Of a DNA stretch of 64,000 nucleotides, positions 42,716 through 52,186 are shown piece by piece. A model generated the notes under the pieces. The model saw nothing but the letters and a program-made list of their open reading frames with translations. It searched no databases and was not told the DNA's origin. The first letter of the stretch is position 1. Every line of letters begins with the position of its first letter. This stretch comes from Intestinibaculum porci (GTDB lineage: Bacteria > Bacillota_I > Bacilli_A > Erysipelotrichales > Coprobacillaceae), in contig NZ_AP019309.1 of assembly GCF_003925875.1 (NCBI RefSeq), positions 1,860,001-1,924,000 of the forward strand. Reading direction: 5' to 3'. Made by a program: the position numbers and the translations under genes.

Positions 42716-45700
42716 TTACTCATCTTCGTATTTCTTGAAGTTCTCAGCCTGCTCCATGACCTTTTCAAAGACTTCCTCATCCCATTCTGGCGGGTATCCA
42801 TTTTTATAAAGAAGTACAGTCAAGTCCATGTTAAGCTGATTCTTGATGTCATCTCGTGTCGACCAGTCGGCAAACTGTGCTTTATCGTCAACAAGCTCCT
42901 TGATTTTTTTAGCCAGCACGATGCATTTATCGTCCGCGTACGGGAAAACGTGGTCATCGCGGACTTTTACAAGGATGTCATAGAACGCCTTCTCCTCGAA
43001 TGTAATACCCATCTTAGAGAAAGAGTCCTGATCCTCCTTCAAATCCTTCATTATGTTGATGAGCTGATCAGAAAGATCATTGACGAAATCAGCGACCACC
43101 TCGCTCGTGAATACGAGTTTGTCGCGACTATTATAAGCATCGACCACCCGTCTCAAGCGCTCGTCAAATTCGATTGCCTTTACCTTGTTCGTACGGCCAT
43201 AGGCTGTGATTGCTTTCTTCAGAAGCTTCAGAAGCGCATTGAACTTGGTAATAGGCAGCTTGACCTTCTTCAGTTCATCTACGAACTCATCGCTAAACAG
43301 ATCGACTGATTTATGCTCGTCAACGATATTTTCGATACCGGTACAGGTGATGGCGTCACGTACCATGCCTTCAACGACGCTGTTCATGACTTCTGCATCT
43401 GGCGCATTGCCTTTTGTCTGTTTGTAAATGATGGACCGGATCGCAAGGTAGAACTGAGCCGTGGCCGTTTCTTCGTCCGTCAGTTCGCCGGATGGGAAAC
43501 ATATCTGGTATGCGCTCTTGAGCCTGCGAGAAAGTCCCATGAAGCGCGTCTGCATATCTTTGCTGGTCTGTACGTATTCCGTAGCGGCATTCAGGCAGTT
43601 CAGTCGCTCCAGCGGCGTCCCGGTATAAAACTTCGTGGCATCAAATCCGGAAAGCAAATCGTTGATCATCGACAAGTGATTGCGAAAAATCGACAGAGAA
43701 ATATTCAGCTCATCGATTGGGCTTTCCTGCGGCCCGCCATACTTCTTGACCGCTGCCATCATGTCATTCTTGATACCGATATAATCGACGACTAGTCCTT
43801 TATCTTTGCCATCGAAAACGCGGTTGACTCTGGAGATCGTCTGAATCAAAGTGTGCTTCTGCAGTGGCTTGTCGATATACATGACAGCAAGAGACGGAAC
43901 ATCGAAGCCGGTAATCCACATGTCAACAACGATTGCTATTTTGAAATTCGAGTCATTATTTTTGAACTGCTTATCGAGCATCTTCCGGTAATCCTTTGTG
44001 CCGCAAAGATCGAACAGTTCCTTCTCATCGTTTTGACCCTGCGTAGCCACAAGGTTAATCTTCGGAAGCGCCACGAGCTTATCAAGCTGTTCGCGTGTCA
44101 GCTTGGATTCATCCTCGGCTTTCCTAGGAACCTTCCAATCCGGTCTTATTACCTGTATAGCTTTCAGCACCTTGAAAGCATTCTGCCTGTCAGAGCAAAC
44201 GATCATAGCTTTTTGCACGACGTCAGGCTTTTCGGCGCACAGTGATTCATAGTGCGAGACGATATCCGCGGCGAGCTTTTTAATTCGTTCCGGATGTCCA
44301 AGGATAGCGGACATCTTGCTCATGGCCCGCTTGCTTTCCTCTACCTGCTCCGGATTTGAACCTTCCTCAACGCACTGCTCGTAATACTTCTGGATTTCCT
44401 TCGCCTGCTCATCAGACAGGATGACACGGGCGAGACGGGGCTCATAAGCAATGCGCACGGTGATGCCGTCGTCACTGGATTCCTTCATCGTATAGCTGTC
44501 AACGACATCTCCGAATACAGCAACCGTCTCATCGATAGGTGTTCCAGTGAATCCACAGTAGGTAGCATTCGGAAAACTATCGCGCAGATACTTGGCAAAT
44601 CCGAATGTCGTGTAAACACCATTTTCTGTTTTCTTTAGCTTTGACCCGATATTCGTTTGTGTCCGATGTGCCTCATCCGAAATACAGATGATGTTGTTGC
44701 GGTCTGAAAGTAAACCAATCTTTTCACAGAACTTCTGTATAGTTGTGATATACACACCGCCGCTTGGTTTGTCCCTGAGAGTTTTCTCAAGATCATCACG
44801 GCTCTCTATGCTCCGGACATCCTCCTGATGCAGATAATGTTTTGCTGTCACAAACAACTCGGAAGTCTGCGTGTCTAGATCTTCGCGGTCCTCCAGAATG
44901 ATAATCGTGGGATTCTTAAATGTATCACTGTCGCGCAGCATGATAAGCCGAGACAAAAACAGCATCGTGTAGGTCTTACCGCATCCTGTCGCTCCGAAGT
45001 AGGTGCCGCCTTTTCCATCGCCGTCAGGCCGCATGTGCAGCTTGATGTTGGCAAGCATCTTTTCTGCGGCGAAAAACTGCGGATACCGGCAGACAATGAC
45101 GTCATCCTTTGAGCTGTCATCTGGGTAGAAAATAAAGTCGCGAAGAATTTTCAAGACCCGTTCTTTTACAAATGCGCCCTCTATCATAGTAAGCAAGGAA
45201 CTGATACCATTCGAGACCTTGTCTTTGTCATTTGCCCTGTTCCACGAGTAGTAGAACCGATAAGGTGTGAAGACACTACCCATTTTGGTATTCACTCCGT
45301 CACTGATGACGGACATAAAGCAATATTTTAGGAGATTCGGAATATCGCGCTTATAGCGGATTGTAATCTGCTCCCACGCGTCATGAATCGTCTTGTCTTC
45401 CTCGATTGCGGTCTTGAACTCGCAAATGCCTATCGGAATGCCATTGATGAAGATTAGCAGATCCGGTCGGCGCAGCCGATCGCCCTGAACAGCGTACTGG
45501 TTCACGACGCGGAAAACATTATTCTCCGGGTGATCGAAATCGATATAATCGATGTGCAGAGCGACATCATTGATATTATCCCTGACAAGATCGAACCCCT
45601 CCACAACAAGCCAAAAGGCCTGGCGGTTCGAATAGTAAAACGGCGTAGAGGGAATCAGCGTCAGCATGGTGATGATCTTCTCCATCTCCACATCGCTGAG

Positions 45701-45883
45701 GTTCTTGTCCGAATACTTCCGGTTCAGGAATGTGCGCAGATCGTTTTCAAGAAGGATGTCTTCAAAACGGCGGTGAATATCTTCGCCGTATGTATATTCG
45801 TATCCCTGTATCTGGAAAAGCTCTATGATGGCATGTTCCAGTTCGTCTTCTGTAAATTTGCCTTTTTCGAAGATATAATCCAC
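42716..45883 (-). CDS. hsdR: type I restriction endonuclease, R subunit
   Basis: 1055 residues. The N-terminal nuclease has the RPDLLIFINGIPIGICEFK block (Asp141, Glu155, Lys157 of the PD-(D/E)XK site). Walker A is GATGCGKT at 297-304 and DEAH at 403-406, followed by the rest of the SF2 motor and a helical C-terminus. It translocates DNA and cuts far from unmodified sites. GTG start at 45883 with GGAAGGAGG, 16 bp after hsdS. Full length, no lesions. Confidence 0.93.
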   Translation of the reverse strand: MDYIFEKGKFTEDELEHAIIELFQIQGYEYTYGEDIHRRFEDILLENDLRTFLNRKYSDKNLSDVEMEKIITMLTLIPSTPFYYSNRQAFWLVVEGFDLVRDNINDVALHIDYIDFDHPENNVFRVVNQYAVQGDRLRRPDLLIFINGIPIGICEFKTAIEEDKTIHDAWEQITIRYKRDIPNLLKYCFMSVISDGVNTKMGSVFTPYRFYYSWNRANDKDKVSNGISSLLTMIEGAFVKERVLKILRDFIFYPDDSSKDDVIVCRYPQFFAAEKMLANIKLHMRPDGDGKGGTYFGATGCGKTYTMLFLSRLIMLRDSDTFKNPTIIILEDREDLDTQTSELFVTAKHYLHQEDVRSIESRDDLEKTLRDKPSGGVYITTIQKFCEKIGLLSDRNNIICISDEAHRTQTNIGSKLKKTENGVYTTFGFAKYLRDSFPNATYCGFTGTPIDETVAVFGDVVDSYTMKESSDDGITVRIAYEPRLARVILSDEQAKEIQKYYEQCVEEGSNPEQVEESKRAMSKMSAILGHPERIKKLAADIVSHYESLCAEKPDVVQKAMIVCSDRQNAFKVLKAIQVIRPDWKVPRKAEDESKLTREQLDKLVALPKINLVATQGQNDEKELFDLCGTKDYRKMLDKQFKNNDSNFKIAIVVDMWITGFDVPSLAVMYIDKPLQKHTLIQTISRVNRVFDGKDKGLVVDYIGIKNDMMAAVKKYGGPQESPIDELNISLSIFRNHLSMINDLLSGFDATKFYTGTPLERLNCLNAATEYVQTSKDMQTRFMGLSRRLKSAYQICFPSGELTDEETATAQFYLAIRSIIYKQTKGNAPDAEVMNSVVEGMVRDAITCTGIENIVDEHKSVDLFSDEFVDELKKVKLPITKFNALLKLLKKAITAYGRTNKVKAIEFDERLRRVVDAYNSRDKLVFTSEVVADFVNDLSDQLINIMKDLKEDQDSFSKMGITFEEKAFYDILVKVRDDHVFPYADDKCIVLAKKIKELVDDKAQFADWSTRDDIKNQLNMDLTVLLYKNGYPPEWDEEVFEKVMEQAENFKKYEDE

Positions 45884-45899
45884 CTCGGCACCTCCTTCC

Positions 45900-47033
45900 T
45901 CAGGCTCCTGCTTCTTCGAGGGAGCCTTTTATTAATATCGGGCACATGCTCTTGATGCGTTCTTTGAGACGATTACTAATTGATCTTCTGTCTATATAAG
46001 CTCGATAAATATCGACAATTGCCTTCTGTTCATCTATAGATGGAATCGGTATCTCTATTTCATAGAAACGGTCTAAGTCAAGATTGGAGCGCACACTTGA
46101 ATCACTCATAAACCAGCCTCGACGATCGCTCTCTTCACGTGAAAACCACATCATTATAAATTCCGGCAAGACCAGGTCCTTCTTTACTTCAAAAACCGTA
46201 TAAGCAGGCGAGACAATTATAGGTTTATCAGAAGTTTGAAGAGCGATGCGGATACATTTATCTCTACCCGTCTGCATGCCGCTATATGCAATCTGATTAT
46301 TTTGAACTATCTTATAACGATTGAGATTAATGTCTGTAGTGTTTGCGACCGTTGGCATAAATTGCTTTGTAATATTTATACCCTCAATATCTTCTATAGT
46401 TCCATCACTGTTTCTATTATCTATTTCATTAAGGAGCTCCCCGACAGCAATTGTATGTGCATGGTGTTTCTCCTTGTCCAAAATAGAATCAAATGCAATC
46501 TTCAAATCTTCCAGCCCGCGTTCATAGCTTTGCTGATTGACCAGCATGGCATTGTAGACATCCACGTACTTCTGCTGGATATTAAGCGGCGGAAGGTCGA
46601 TATCGATCTCACATATATCTTCCCAATTAAAGAATTCTGTTGAACTTCCCCAAGAATTAGTGATTACATACCTGTCAAATTCTGACCTCTTGAAAAACAT
46701 ATACAGCCATCTGGCTAAAAGGATTTTTTGCTTTGCTTCGTCAGTGATTCGAAATACGACATAGTCTTCCGTACATATCACGGGCGTCTCCATATCGTTA
46801 TAGGCGATACTGAACTTACTCCCGTTTCTTGAAGTCCTGTGATTGAAAACAAACTCATCTGGATACACAATTTGAAATTTACTTAAGTCTCTACCACTTA
46901 TATCGGCTTTTGTCGGCATAAGTTCTTTGAGGTTATTTACCCCGCGAACATCATCAATTCCATAAATAAGTTCAGTATTTCTATTGTCAAGAAGCTGTAT
47001 GAGATCACCCAGCTTATACTTAGTCAATGCCAT
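45900..47033 (-). CDS. hsdS: type I restriction specificity subunit S
   Basis: 377 residues with two target recognition domains. Each domain begins with a similar block (DNRNTELIYGIDDVRGVNN and DNRNSDGTIEDIEGINIT) and is followed by a conserved helical spacer (LPPLNIQQKYVDVYN and IPSIDEQKAIVDIY). The recognised site cannot be deduced. It overlaps the hsdM stop by 14 bp. The short first-domain spacer suggests a compact recognition sequence. Confidence 0.9.
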   Translation of the reverse strand: MALTKYKLGDLIQLLDNRNTELIYGIDDVRGVNNLKELMPTKADISGRDLSKFQIVYPDEFVFNHRTSRNGSKFSIAYNDMETPVICTEDYVVFRITDEAKQKILLARWLYMFFKRSEFDRYVITNSWGSSTEFFNWEDICEIDIDLPPLNIQQKYVDVYNAMLVNQQSYERGLEDLKIAFDSILDKEKHHAHTIAVGELLNEIDNRNSDGTIEDIEGINITKQFMPTVANTTDINLNRYKIVQNNQIAYSGMQTGRDKCIRIALQTSDKPIIVSPAYTVFEVKKDLVLPEFIMMWFSREESDRRGWFMSDSSVRSNLDLDRFYEIEIPIPSIDEQKAIVDIYRAYIDRRSISNRLKERIKSMCPILIKGSLEEAGA

Positions 47034-48657
47034 AGCCGATCCCCCTAAATGCTTCTTCGAGCATGGCCTGCGACTTCTTCTCGGTCTTCAAAACGACCTT
47101 CATTTCGCTCTGAATGAGGGACATTTCTTTTTCGTAATCAATGTCTAGATCATGGTCAATGAACTCGATGTATTTGCTTGGTGCGAGTGAGTAGTCCTTT
47201 GCTCGTATTTCGTCCAGTGTCGCTGATTGGCAAAACTCTGGGACGTCTTTATACAGGGAAGTGTCGTTGGACTGCCAGTTGTTGTAGACCTGCTTCACCT
47301 TGGTAATCTGCTCGTCGGTGAGGACGGTTTTCTTTTTCTTTTTGCGTTTGTCGATGACAATCTCTTCAATGTTCTGATTCCAGGTGCGCAGATCCATGAA
47401 AAGCACCTGATTCGTCCGATCACGCAGCTGTCTACCATTCACGGTTCCAGCGTGCTTATTCATGTTGACGATCCAAAGCGTCACGGAAATGTCCGTCGTG
47501 TAGAACATATCTCGAGGCAATACAATGATTGCCTCCACGAAGTCCTTTTCAAGAATCTGGCTGCGGATGGTTTTCTCATCGCCATCTGCATTCAGCGCAC
47601 CATTAGCAAGAAGGAATCCAGCGATGCCGTGAGTAACATCAAGCTTTGAAATGATGTGCTCCACCCATGCGTAGTTGGCGTTTGCCACCGGCGGTATAAC
47701 TCCGCCATAGCCCTTGAATCGCGGATCATCTGTCAGCTGATCCTTCGTGCGCCAGCCTTTAAGGTTGAACGGCGGATTGGCCATGACGTAGTCGACCTTC
47801 TTATCTCTATGAAGGTCATCCGTAAATGTGGAGGCGTTCTTTTCTCCGAGGTTATGTGCAATGCCACGAATGGCGAGATTCATCTTGCACAGCCGCCAGG
47901 TATCCGGATTGCTTTCCTGTCCGATAATGGAGATCTTCTGCCTGTTCCCTTTATGGCGATCAACAAATTTCATGGACTGTACAAACATTCCACCACTTCC
48001 ACAGCAGGGATCATAAACTGTCCCAGAATACGGCTCAATCATCTCCGCGATGAGTTTTACTACACATGCAGGCGTATAGAATTCACCGTCTTCCTTTGTG
48101 CCAGAAGCCGCATAGGCCTGTAAGAAGTATTCATATACGCGTCCAATCAGGTCCTCATCCTGAAATCGCTTCTTATCAATCTTATTGACGTTGTCGATCA
48201 GATCCTTAAGCTTTGCAGTTGTTGCGCCGAGCGTAGCAAAGAAAGTGTAGACCGAATTCCCATCCTTATCCCTTGATGACAATGCGCCCTTCAGAGAAGG
48301 ATTCATCCGCTCGATATCAGCCATAGCGGTGTCGAGAATAACCGCGATATCATTATCGCCTGCGTGCGCCACGATGTACGACCAGCGGGATGTCTCATTA
48401 AGGTAGAACACGTTGACGGAGTTATAGGACGAGACCTTGGCCTTCATGATATTAAACAGTCCTTCATCTGATCCATACTGTTCTTTCAGTTCCTGATAGC
48501 GCTTCTCGAATTTGTCTCCCGCAAATTTCAGGAAAACTAAAGAAATTACGGCGTCTCTATTTTTTTCTGTGCTTCCTATACCACGAAGCGCTACTCGGCA
48601 GTTCCATAGAACTGTTTCCAGCGACACTTCTTTATCTTTTTTAGCTGCTCTTGCCAT
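47020..48657 (-). CDS. hsdM: type I DNA methyltransferase subunit M
   Basis: 545 residues. The N-terminal domain (to about 150) is followed by the Rossmann-type methyltransferase: SAM-binding motif I DPCCGSGG at 216-223 and catalytic NPPF at 294-297 for N6-adenine methylation. The start is MARAAKKDK (ATG at 48657, AAGGAGAAATAAAAAT ahead), overlapping the end of the small HTH gene. A longer frame upstream has no ribosome site. Confidence 0.93.
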   Translation of the reverse strand: MARAAKKDKEVSLETVLWNCRVALRGIGSTEKNRDAVISLVFLKFAGDKFEKRYQELKEQYGSDEGLFNIMKAKVSSYNSVNVFYLNETSRWSYIVAHAGDNDIAVILDTAMADIERMNPSLKGALSSRDKDGNSVYTFFATLGATTAKLKDLIDNVNKIDKKRFQDEDLIGRVYEYFLQAYAASGTKEDGEFYTPACVVKLIAEMIEPYSGTVYDPCCGSGGMFVQSMKFVDRHKGNRQKISIIGQESNPDTWRLCKMNLAIRGIAHNLGEKNASTFTDDLHRDKKVDYVMANPPFNLKGWRTKDQLTDDPRFKGYGGVIPPVANANYAWVEHIISKLDVTHGIAGFLLANGALNADGDEKTIRSQILEKDFVEAIIVLPRDMFYTTDISVTLWIVNMNKHAGTVNGRQLRDRTNQVLFMDLRTWNQNIEEIVIDKRKKKKKTVLTDEQITKVKQVYNNWQSNDTSLYKDVPEFCQSATLDEIRAKDYSLAPSKYIEFIDHDLDIDYEKEMSLIQSEMKVVLKTEKKSQAMLEEAFRGIGYGID

Positions 48658-48661
48658 ATTT

Positions 48662-48880
48662 TTATTTCTCCTTGCCATCTTTGTTATTATCGTCGGACGC
48701 TCCGCCAGAGCGAATCCAATCGTCGACTTCGCTAAGCTTGAATTTCCACAATCGTCCAACCTTATATGCAGGCATGTTACGTTTGTTGATCCATTGCAGT
48801 ATGGTTTCACGTCCGACACCGAGATATGACTGTACATCTTTCAAAGCCACCCACGGTTCGACATTAAATCTTTCTTCCAC
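48662..48880 (-). CDS. excisionase-type HTH protein
   Basis: 72 residues, MerR/Xis-like winged helix: WVALKDVQSYLGVGRETILQWINKRNMPAYKVGRLWKFK with a charged tail. Starts at a GTG (48880) after GGAGGTAAAGGC. It stands just before hsdM in the same operon, a position often seen for small regulators or accessory DNA-binding proteins of type I systems. Confidence 0.85.
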   Translation of the reverse strand: MEERFNVEPWVALKDVQSYLGVGRETILQWINKRNMPAYKVGRLWKFKLSEVDDWIRSGGASDDNNKDGKEK

Positions 48881-48893
48881 GCCTTTACCTCCA

Positions 48894-49691
48894 TCAGTTC
48901 CCGAATGTTGTGTCTATCTCAACATCAAATATGTTTCTGCTTCCGGGAAAGCAGTTATTACCGTTTTCGTCTACCATATCCCACTTGATGGTGAATGGTC
49001 CTTCTTGGCCACGGGCATTGAAGTCCGTGGCTATTTTTGTATATTTTCCCGGCTGTAATTCCTTAATTTCTATTTCAAATACCTTTGTCCGCCTGCCAGT
49101 CTCCTCAGGATTGGCGCAGACCAGCTTACGTTTATGCCAGATGACGCTTCCTTGATTATGTATCACCCATGTGTGGTGAATGTCTTCATAGAATGCCGCG
49201 GCATGTTTTTTTGTCCGATCCTCCACCCATACATCATCACCATCATACAGGCGTCTTGTTATCTTATAGACGCCAGCTTCTTTTCGCACCCGAGCTTCCT
49301 CATATTTGTCCGGCACGATGTTTTCTGATTCTGTCTCCTCACGATTCGAGATGAATGCAACAACCTGCGCTGCCAGTGCGTAGGACAGGTATGACAGACT
49401 CTTCTCCTCATCAGCAGGAATTCCGAACGCATCCGCCAGCAGCTTTACATACTCCGGCTGCAAGTACTTCTCAAAGAAAGCAACAATGCTGTCAATGCTC
49501 ACTGGATGAGGGAAGTGCCTTTTCATGTTTGAGGCAAAAGGTTTAGTTCCGTTGAATACTGCTTTCAAATGATCATCGGAATAATCTCGGCGTATCCCTG
49601 CGGCCTTGAACAGGTCCTTCAGATACCAGGACTGCTTGTTATAGCCAAAATATTGTGGCTTCGTCAGCTTGCAGAACTCTGAAAAATCCAC
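48894..49691 (-). CDS. NBR1-Ig-like (FW) domain protein
   Basis: 265 residues, first gene of the defence operon. The C-terminal half (about residues 150-262) has the four-tryptophan-type immunoglobulin plan (HHTWVIHNQGSVIWHKRKLVC, GPFTIKWDMVDENGN) known from NBR1-Ig-like domains. The N-terminal half is a helical domain of unknown type (TKPQYFGYNKQSWYLKDLFKAAG). A function as an accessory sensor of type I restriction is inference. I use GTG at 49691, spaced from AAGGGAGG; GTG at 49700 is an alternative. Confidence 0.65.
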   Translation of the reverse strand: MDFSEFCKLTKPQYFGYNKQSWYLKDLFKAAGIRRDYSDDHLKAVFNGTKPFASNMKRHFPHPVSIDSIVAFFEKYLQPEYVKLLADAFGIPADEEKSLSYLSYALAAQVVAFISNREETESENIVPDKYEEARVRKEAGVYKITRRLYDGDDVWVEDRTKKHAAAFYEDIHHTWVIHNQGSVIWHKRKLVCANPEETGRRTKVFEIEIKELQPGKYTKIATDFNARGQEGPFTIKWDMVDENGNNCFPGSRNIFDVEIDTTFGN

Positions 49692-49796
49692 GCCGGACAC
49701 CTCCCTTCAAAAAGAACCATGAAAAGAACCAAAGAACCATGAGATACCTGGAACAGCCTATTTTGTGCTGTTTTTTGCCCTGTTATCTTATAGGTG

Positions 49797-49875
49797 GTGA
49801 ACGGCAGAACCGTTCAAAGGTTCACTGACTCAGTTCTAAGGATATCATTATATCAGAAAACAAGTCAGAAATCTA
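49797..49875 (-). promoter_or_regulatory. putative promoter and operator of the defence operon
   Basis: Minus strand -10 TATAAT (49852-49847), with a weak -35 TAGATT 17 bp away (49875-49870). Downstream there are nested inverted repeats: GAACGG/CCGTTC (49799-49815) inside GTGAAC/GTTCAC (49797-49825). A related motif lies at 50305-50329. This could be a repressor site controlling the operon. Confidence 0.45.
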
Positions 49876-50070
49876 CCGTATAGATGTTGTCTGTTTGTAA
49901 ACATTCATAAACATTCATAAACAGACAAAGTATCACTTTGAATGGAAGCTCCTTCACCGGCGGAATCAAAGGTCTCTTGATCACAGACCATCCAGTGAAA
50001 TTCCACCGAAGCAATAAACAACAAGGTCTCCTTCTCTGGAAAAGGAGCCAGCAAAACAAGGAGACAAAGT

Positions 50071-50265
50071 ATGACAAGCATTAGTAACAACGATTATATC
50101 GTAAGCATTGAAGAATCGGCTTCCATCATCTACTCGGAAATCGGGCCGGAGGTTGTTGATTCAGTATTCCAGCGTTATGGCGCTCAATGCGTCGAAGACC
50201 TTAATCCGGCGGATCTACCGGACGTATTCAGCGAACTCTACGCCATCGAGGCTGATCTCCGCTGA
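50071..50265 (+). CDS. small acidic protein of an integrative element
   Basis: 64 residues (MTSISNNDYIVSIEESASII start, SELYAIEADLR end), acidic, probably helical. Start ATG with AAGGAGACAAAGT. Its surroundings are remnants of an integrative-conjugative element, and proteins of this size and look are usual in Clostridial elements of that kind; I cannot name its function. It is the only intact gene on the plus strand between the defence operon and the second IS66. Confidence 0.55.
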   Translation: MTSISNNDYIVSIEESASIIYSEIGPEVVDSVFQRYGAQCVEDLNPADLPDVFSELYAIEADLR

Positions 50266-50304
50266 TTCAGTTAAGTATCACTCGCCCTGAGCAAGGCGTT
50301 AAAA

Positions 50305-50329
50305 GGTTCACCGCCATAGCCGTTCACCC
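50305..50329. repeat. GGTGAAC-type inverted motif
   Basis: GGTTCACC and its near-complement GTTCACCC around a GCCATAGCC centre. A relative of the palindrome at 49797-49825, so both may be sites for one regulator of the former element. Confidence 0.45.
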
Positions 50330-50498
50330 AGTGCACAGAGGTGGCTCGAGCGGTTGTAGCGGTCACAAATGAATAAGAAACCAGTCTACGAGCGTGGCTG
50401 GCCGAACAAAACAAGTTGATTCCCGTTCCGTCTGGCCTGTCACGCTCCTTCTTTTTGTGCGGCCTCTGGTTCAGGAGAAGCGAACGGAGGTATCGCAC

Positions 50499-50580
50499 AT
50501 GAAAACCAATGACAATCAGAGTAAACGCATCTACGATAAGACTATCAAGCAGTGCTACGAAATCCCGGAGGACCAGTTCA
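50499..50580 (+). pseudogene. truncated gene of the integrative element
   Basis: GGAGGTATCGCAC then ATG opens MKTNDNQSKRIYDKTIKQ, then CYEIPEDQF. The following DNA changes abruptly at GTGGCACGAGTT to the downstream region of the 63-residue gene copy C. Family members would continue with RNA-polymerase-sigma-like residues; this is only the first 27 codons. Confidence 0.5.
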
Positions 50581-50662
50581 GTGGCACGAGTTACCAATTT
50601 TTGTATAATAAAAGGCCGACTTATTAATCGACCTGTTAATAGTATTCTTTTTCCATATAGTT

Positions 50663-50828
50663 CTATCCGCATTCTTGATAAAATGGGTTTTTACTTTCCT
50701 CTTCTGCAATCTATTTCAATTCTTCCCATGCTTTTCTTACATCATCTGGTGCTCCATCGATCAAATAAAATCCTTCTGTTTTCGCATCAAATTTTTGCCA
50801 TGGTTCTATCATTTCAAAGATTTCCTTT
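50663..50828 (-). pseudogene. 63-residue gene, copy C, C-terminal part with stop
   Basis: Minus strand: EIFEMIEPWQKFDAKTEGFY, then DGAPDDVRKAWEELK, a TAG stop, then IAEEESKNPFYQECG. The stop replaces a Lys that is conserved in copies A and B. IS66 copy 2 separates it from the first 12 codons at 54525-54550. Two independent lesions show the gene was dead or unneeded. Confidence 0.7.
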
Positions 50829-50920
50829 GTAAGCGTATGAGGTAATATCCATGAAATTAGTTATGCCTTCTATTAGAATTATTAATGTATCAAATTATTC
50901 TAATAGGGAGGCTTTTGCAT

Positions 50921-51343
50921 ATGTATTTTTCGGAAAAGGATTGCAAAATGATCATTAAATGGACTGGCATTATTGAAAATCAGGGAAAAAGCGGTCTTTC
51001 CTTAGCTAAATGGTGTACCAAAAATAATGTTGGTTTAAGTACACTGTCACATTATAAAAAGATTATCAGGGATCTCATGATAAAACACGGAATCAGCACC
51101 TACAGTGATTTAAGATCACTGGCAGAGCGCAGCTGCCAAAACAATAATATTGACCCGTATCGGGGTGACGGCAACGGCACTTTTTATTCTGTTGATTTAA
51201 ATGACAGTTCTCCTCAAACCGGTAATAGCGTCTCCAAATCGTCAGGAGTGAGACTTCAGAAGAATGGATTTGTCATTGAGATTGATTCACATTTTGATGA
51301 AGAAACGCTGACAAGAGTTATGGCGGTGGTTAAAAATGCTTAG
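50921..51343 (+). CDS. tnpA: IS66 TnpA-type helper protein (copy 2)
   Basis: 140 residues, same protein as at 37142. Complete frame with the same ribosome site and overlap with tnpB. Confidence 0.88.
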   Translation: MYFSEKDCKMIIKWTGIIENQGKSGLSLAKWCTKNNVGLSTLSHYKKIIRDLMIKHGISTYSDLRSLAERSCQNNNIDPYRGDGNGTFYSVDLNDSSPQTGNSVSKSSGVRLQKNGFVIEIDSHFDEETLTRVMAVVKNA

Positions 51344-51674
51344 AGAACTGACAGGCATCAAAAGAATTGTAATAAGAACCGGAAAGACTGATCTGCGCAG
51401 AGGCATTACCGGTCTGGCTTCAGTTATAGCCGCTGAATATCATATGAATCCGATGGAAAAAGGAACCATTTATCTTTTCTGCGGTGGCAGAAGAGATCGT
51501 ATCAAGGGGCTTCTTTACGAAGAAGGCGGATGGGTTCTTATCTATGTCCGACTTTCAAAAGGAAGTGCCTTTCAGTGGCCTAGAGATGATCAGGAAGCTC
51601 GTGATATAACGCGTGAACAGTACGAAAGACTGTTGGACGGATTTACTTTGGATGGTACAATAAATAAGCGCTGA
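51336..51674 (+). CDS. tnpB: IS66 TnpB helper protein (copy 2)
   Basis: 112 residues, same protein as at 37557. Confidence 0.92.
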   Translation: MLRELTGIKRIVIRTGKTDLRRGITGLASVIAAEYHMNPMEKGTIYLFCGGRRDRIKGLLYEEGGWVLIYVRLSKGSAFQWPRDDQEARDITREQYERLLDGFTLDGTINKR

Positions 51675-51807
51675 TAAAGGAAATATCACTCCTCTGATGG
51701 TAATTCAAAACTGAACAATATAGTGATATTATATTCGCTTAATATCACTATTATCTTGAATTTTAGTCTTCATAGTGTTATAATAGTATATAGGACGAGG
51801 TGATGGA

Positions 51808-52176
51808 ATGGCTATCATCAAACAGACCAACAAGACTACAGGCATTACCTATGTCTACGAGTCTAAGAGCTACTGGGATCCTGAAAAGAAGCAGGCTCGC
51901 TCCAAGCGAAAGCTGATCGGAAAAATTGATCCCGAAACCGGCAAAATGGTCCCCACCGGCAAAAAAGGTCCACAGAAGAAAAAGAGCGGAGAACCTTCAG
52001 CTGCCGAGAGGAGACAGTCAGCCGAATTAGCCAGACTGAAAAAGGAAAATATGGATCAGATGATATTAATCACTGATCTTCGCAAGCAGATAGAATCATT
52101 AAGCAGCCAGAACACAAAATTAAAGCAGCTGATTAGTGAGATCAGACAGCTAACCGTATCGTCAGAGGAGATCTAA
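51808..52176 (+). CDS. IS66-associated small protein (copy 2)
   Basis: 122 residues, same protein as at 38029. Confidence 0.8.
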   Translation: MAIIKQTNKTTGITYVYESKSYWDPEKKQARSKRKLIGKIDPETGKMVPTGKKGPQKKKSGEPSAAERRQSAELARLKKENMDQMILITDLRKQIESLSSQNTKLKQLISEIRQLTVSSEEI

Positions 52177-52186
52177 ACGTAACACT

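Noticed and set aside
42950-45955. several plus-strand frames over hsdR
   Set aside because: All are shadows of the 1055-codon restriction gene, which has all expected motifs.
49865-50090. minus-strand hydrophobic frames at 49.9-50.1 kb
   Set aside because: They overlap the operon promoter and the start of the 64-residue gene, and have no start signal.
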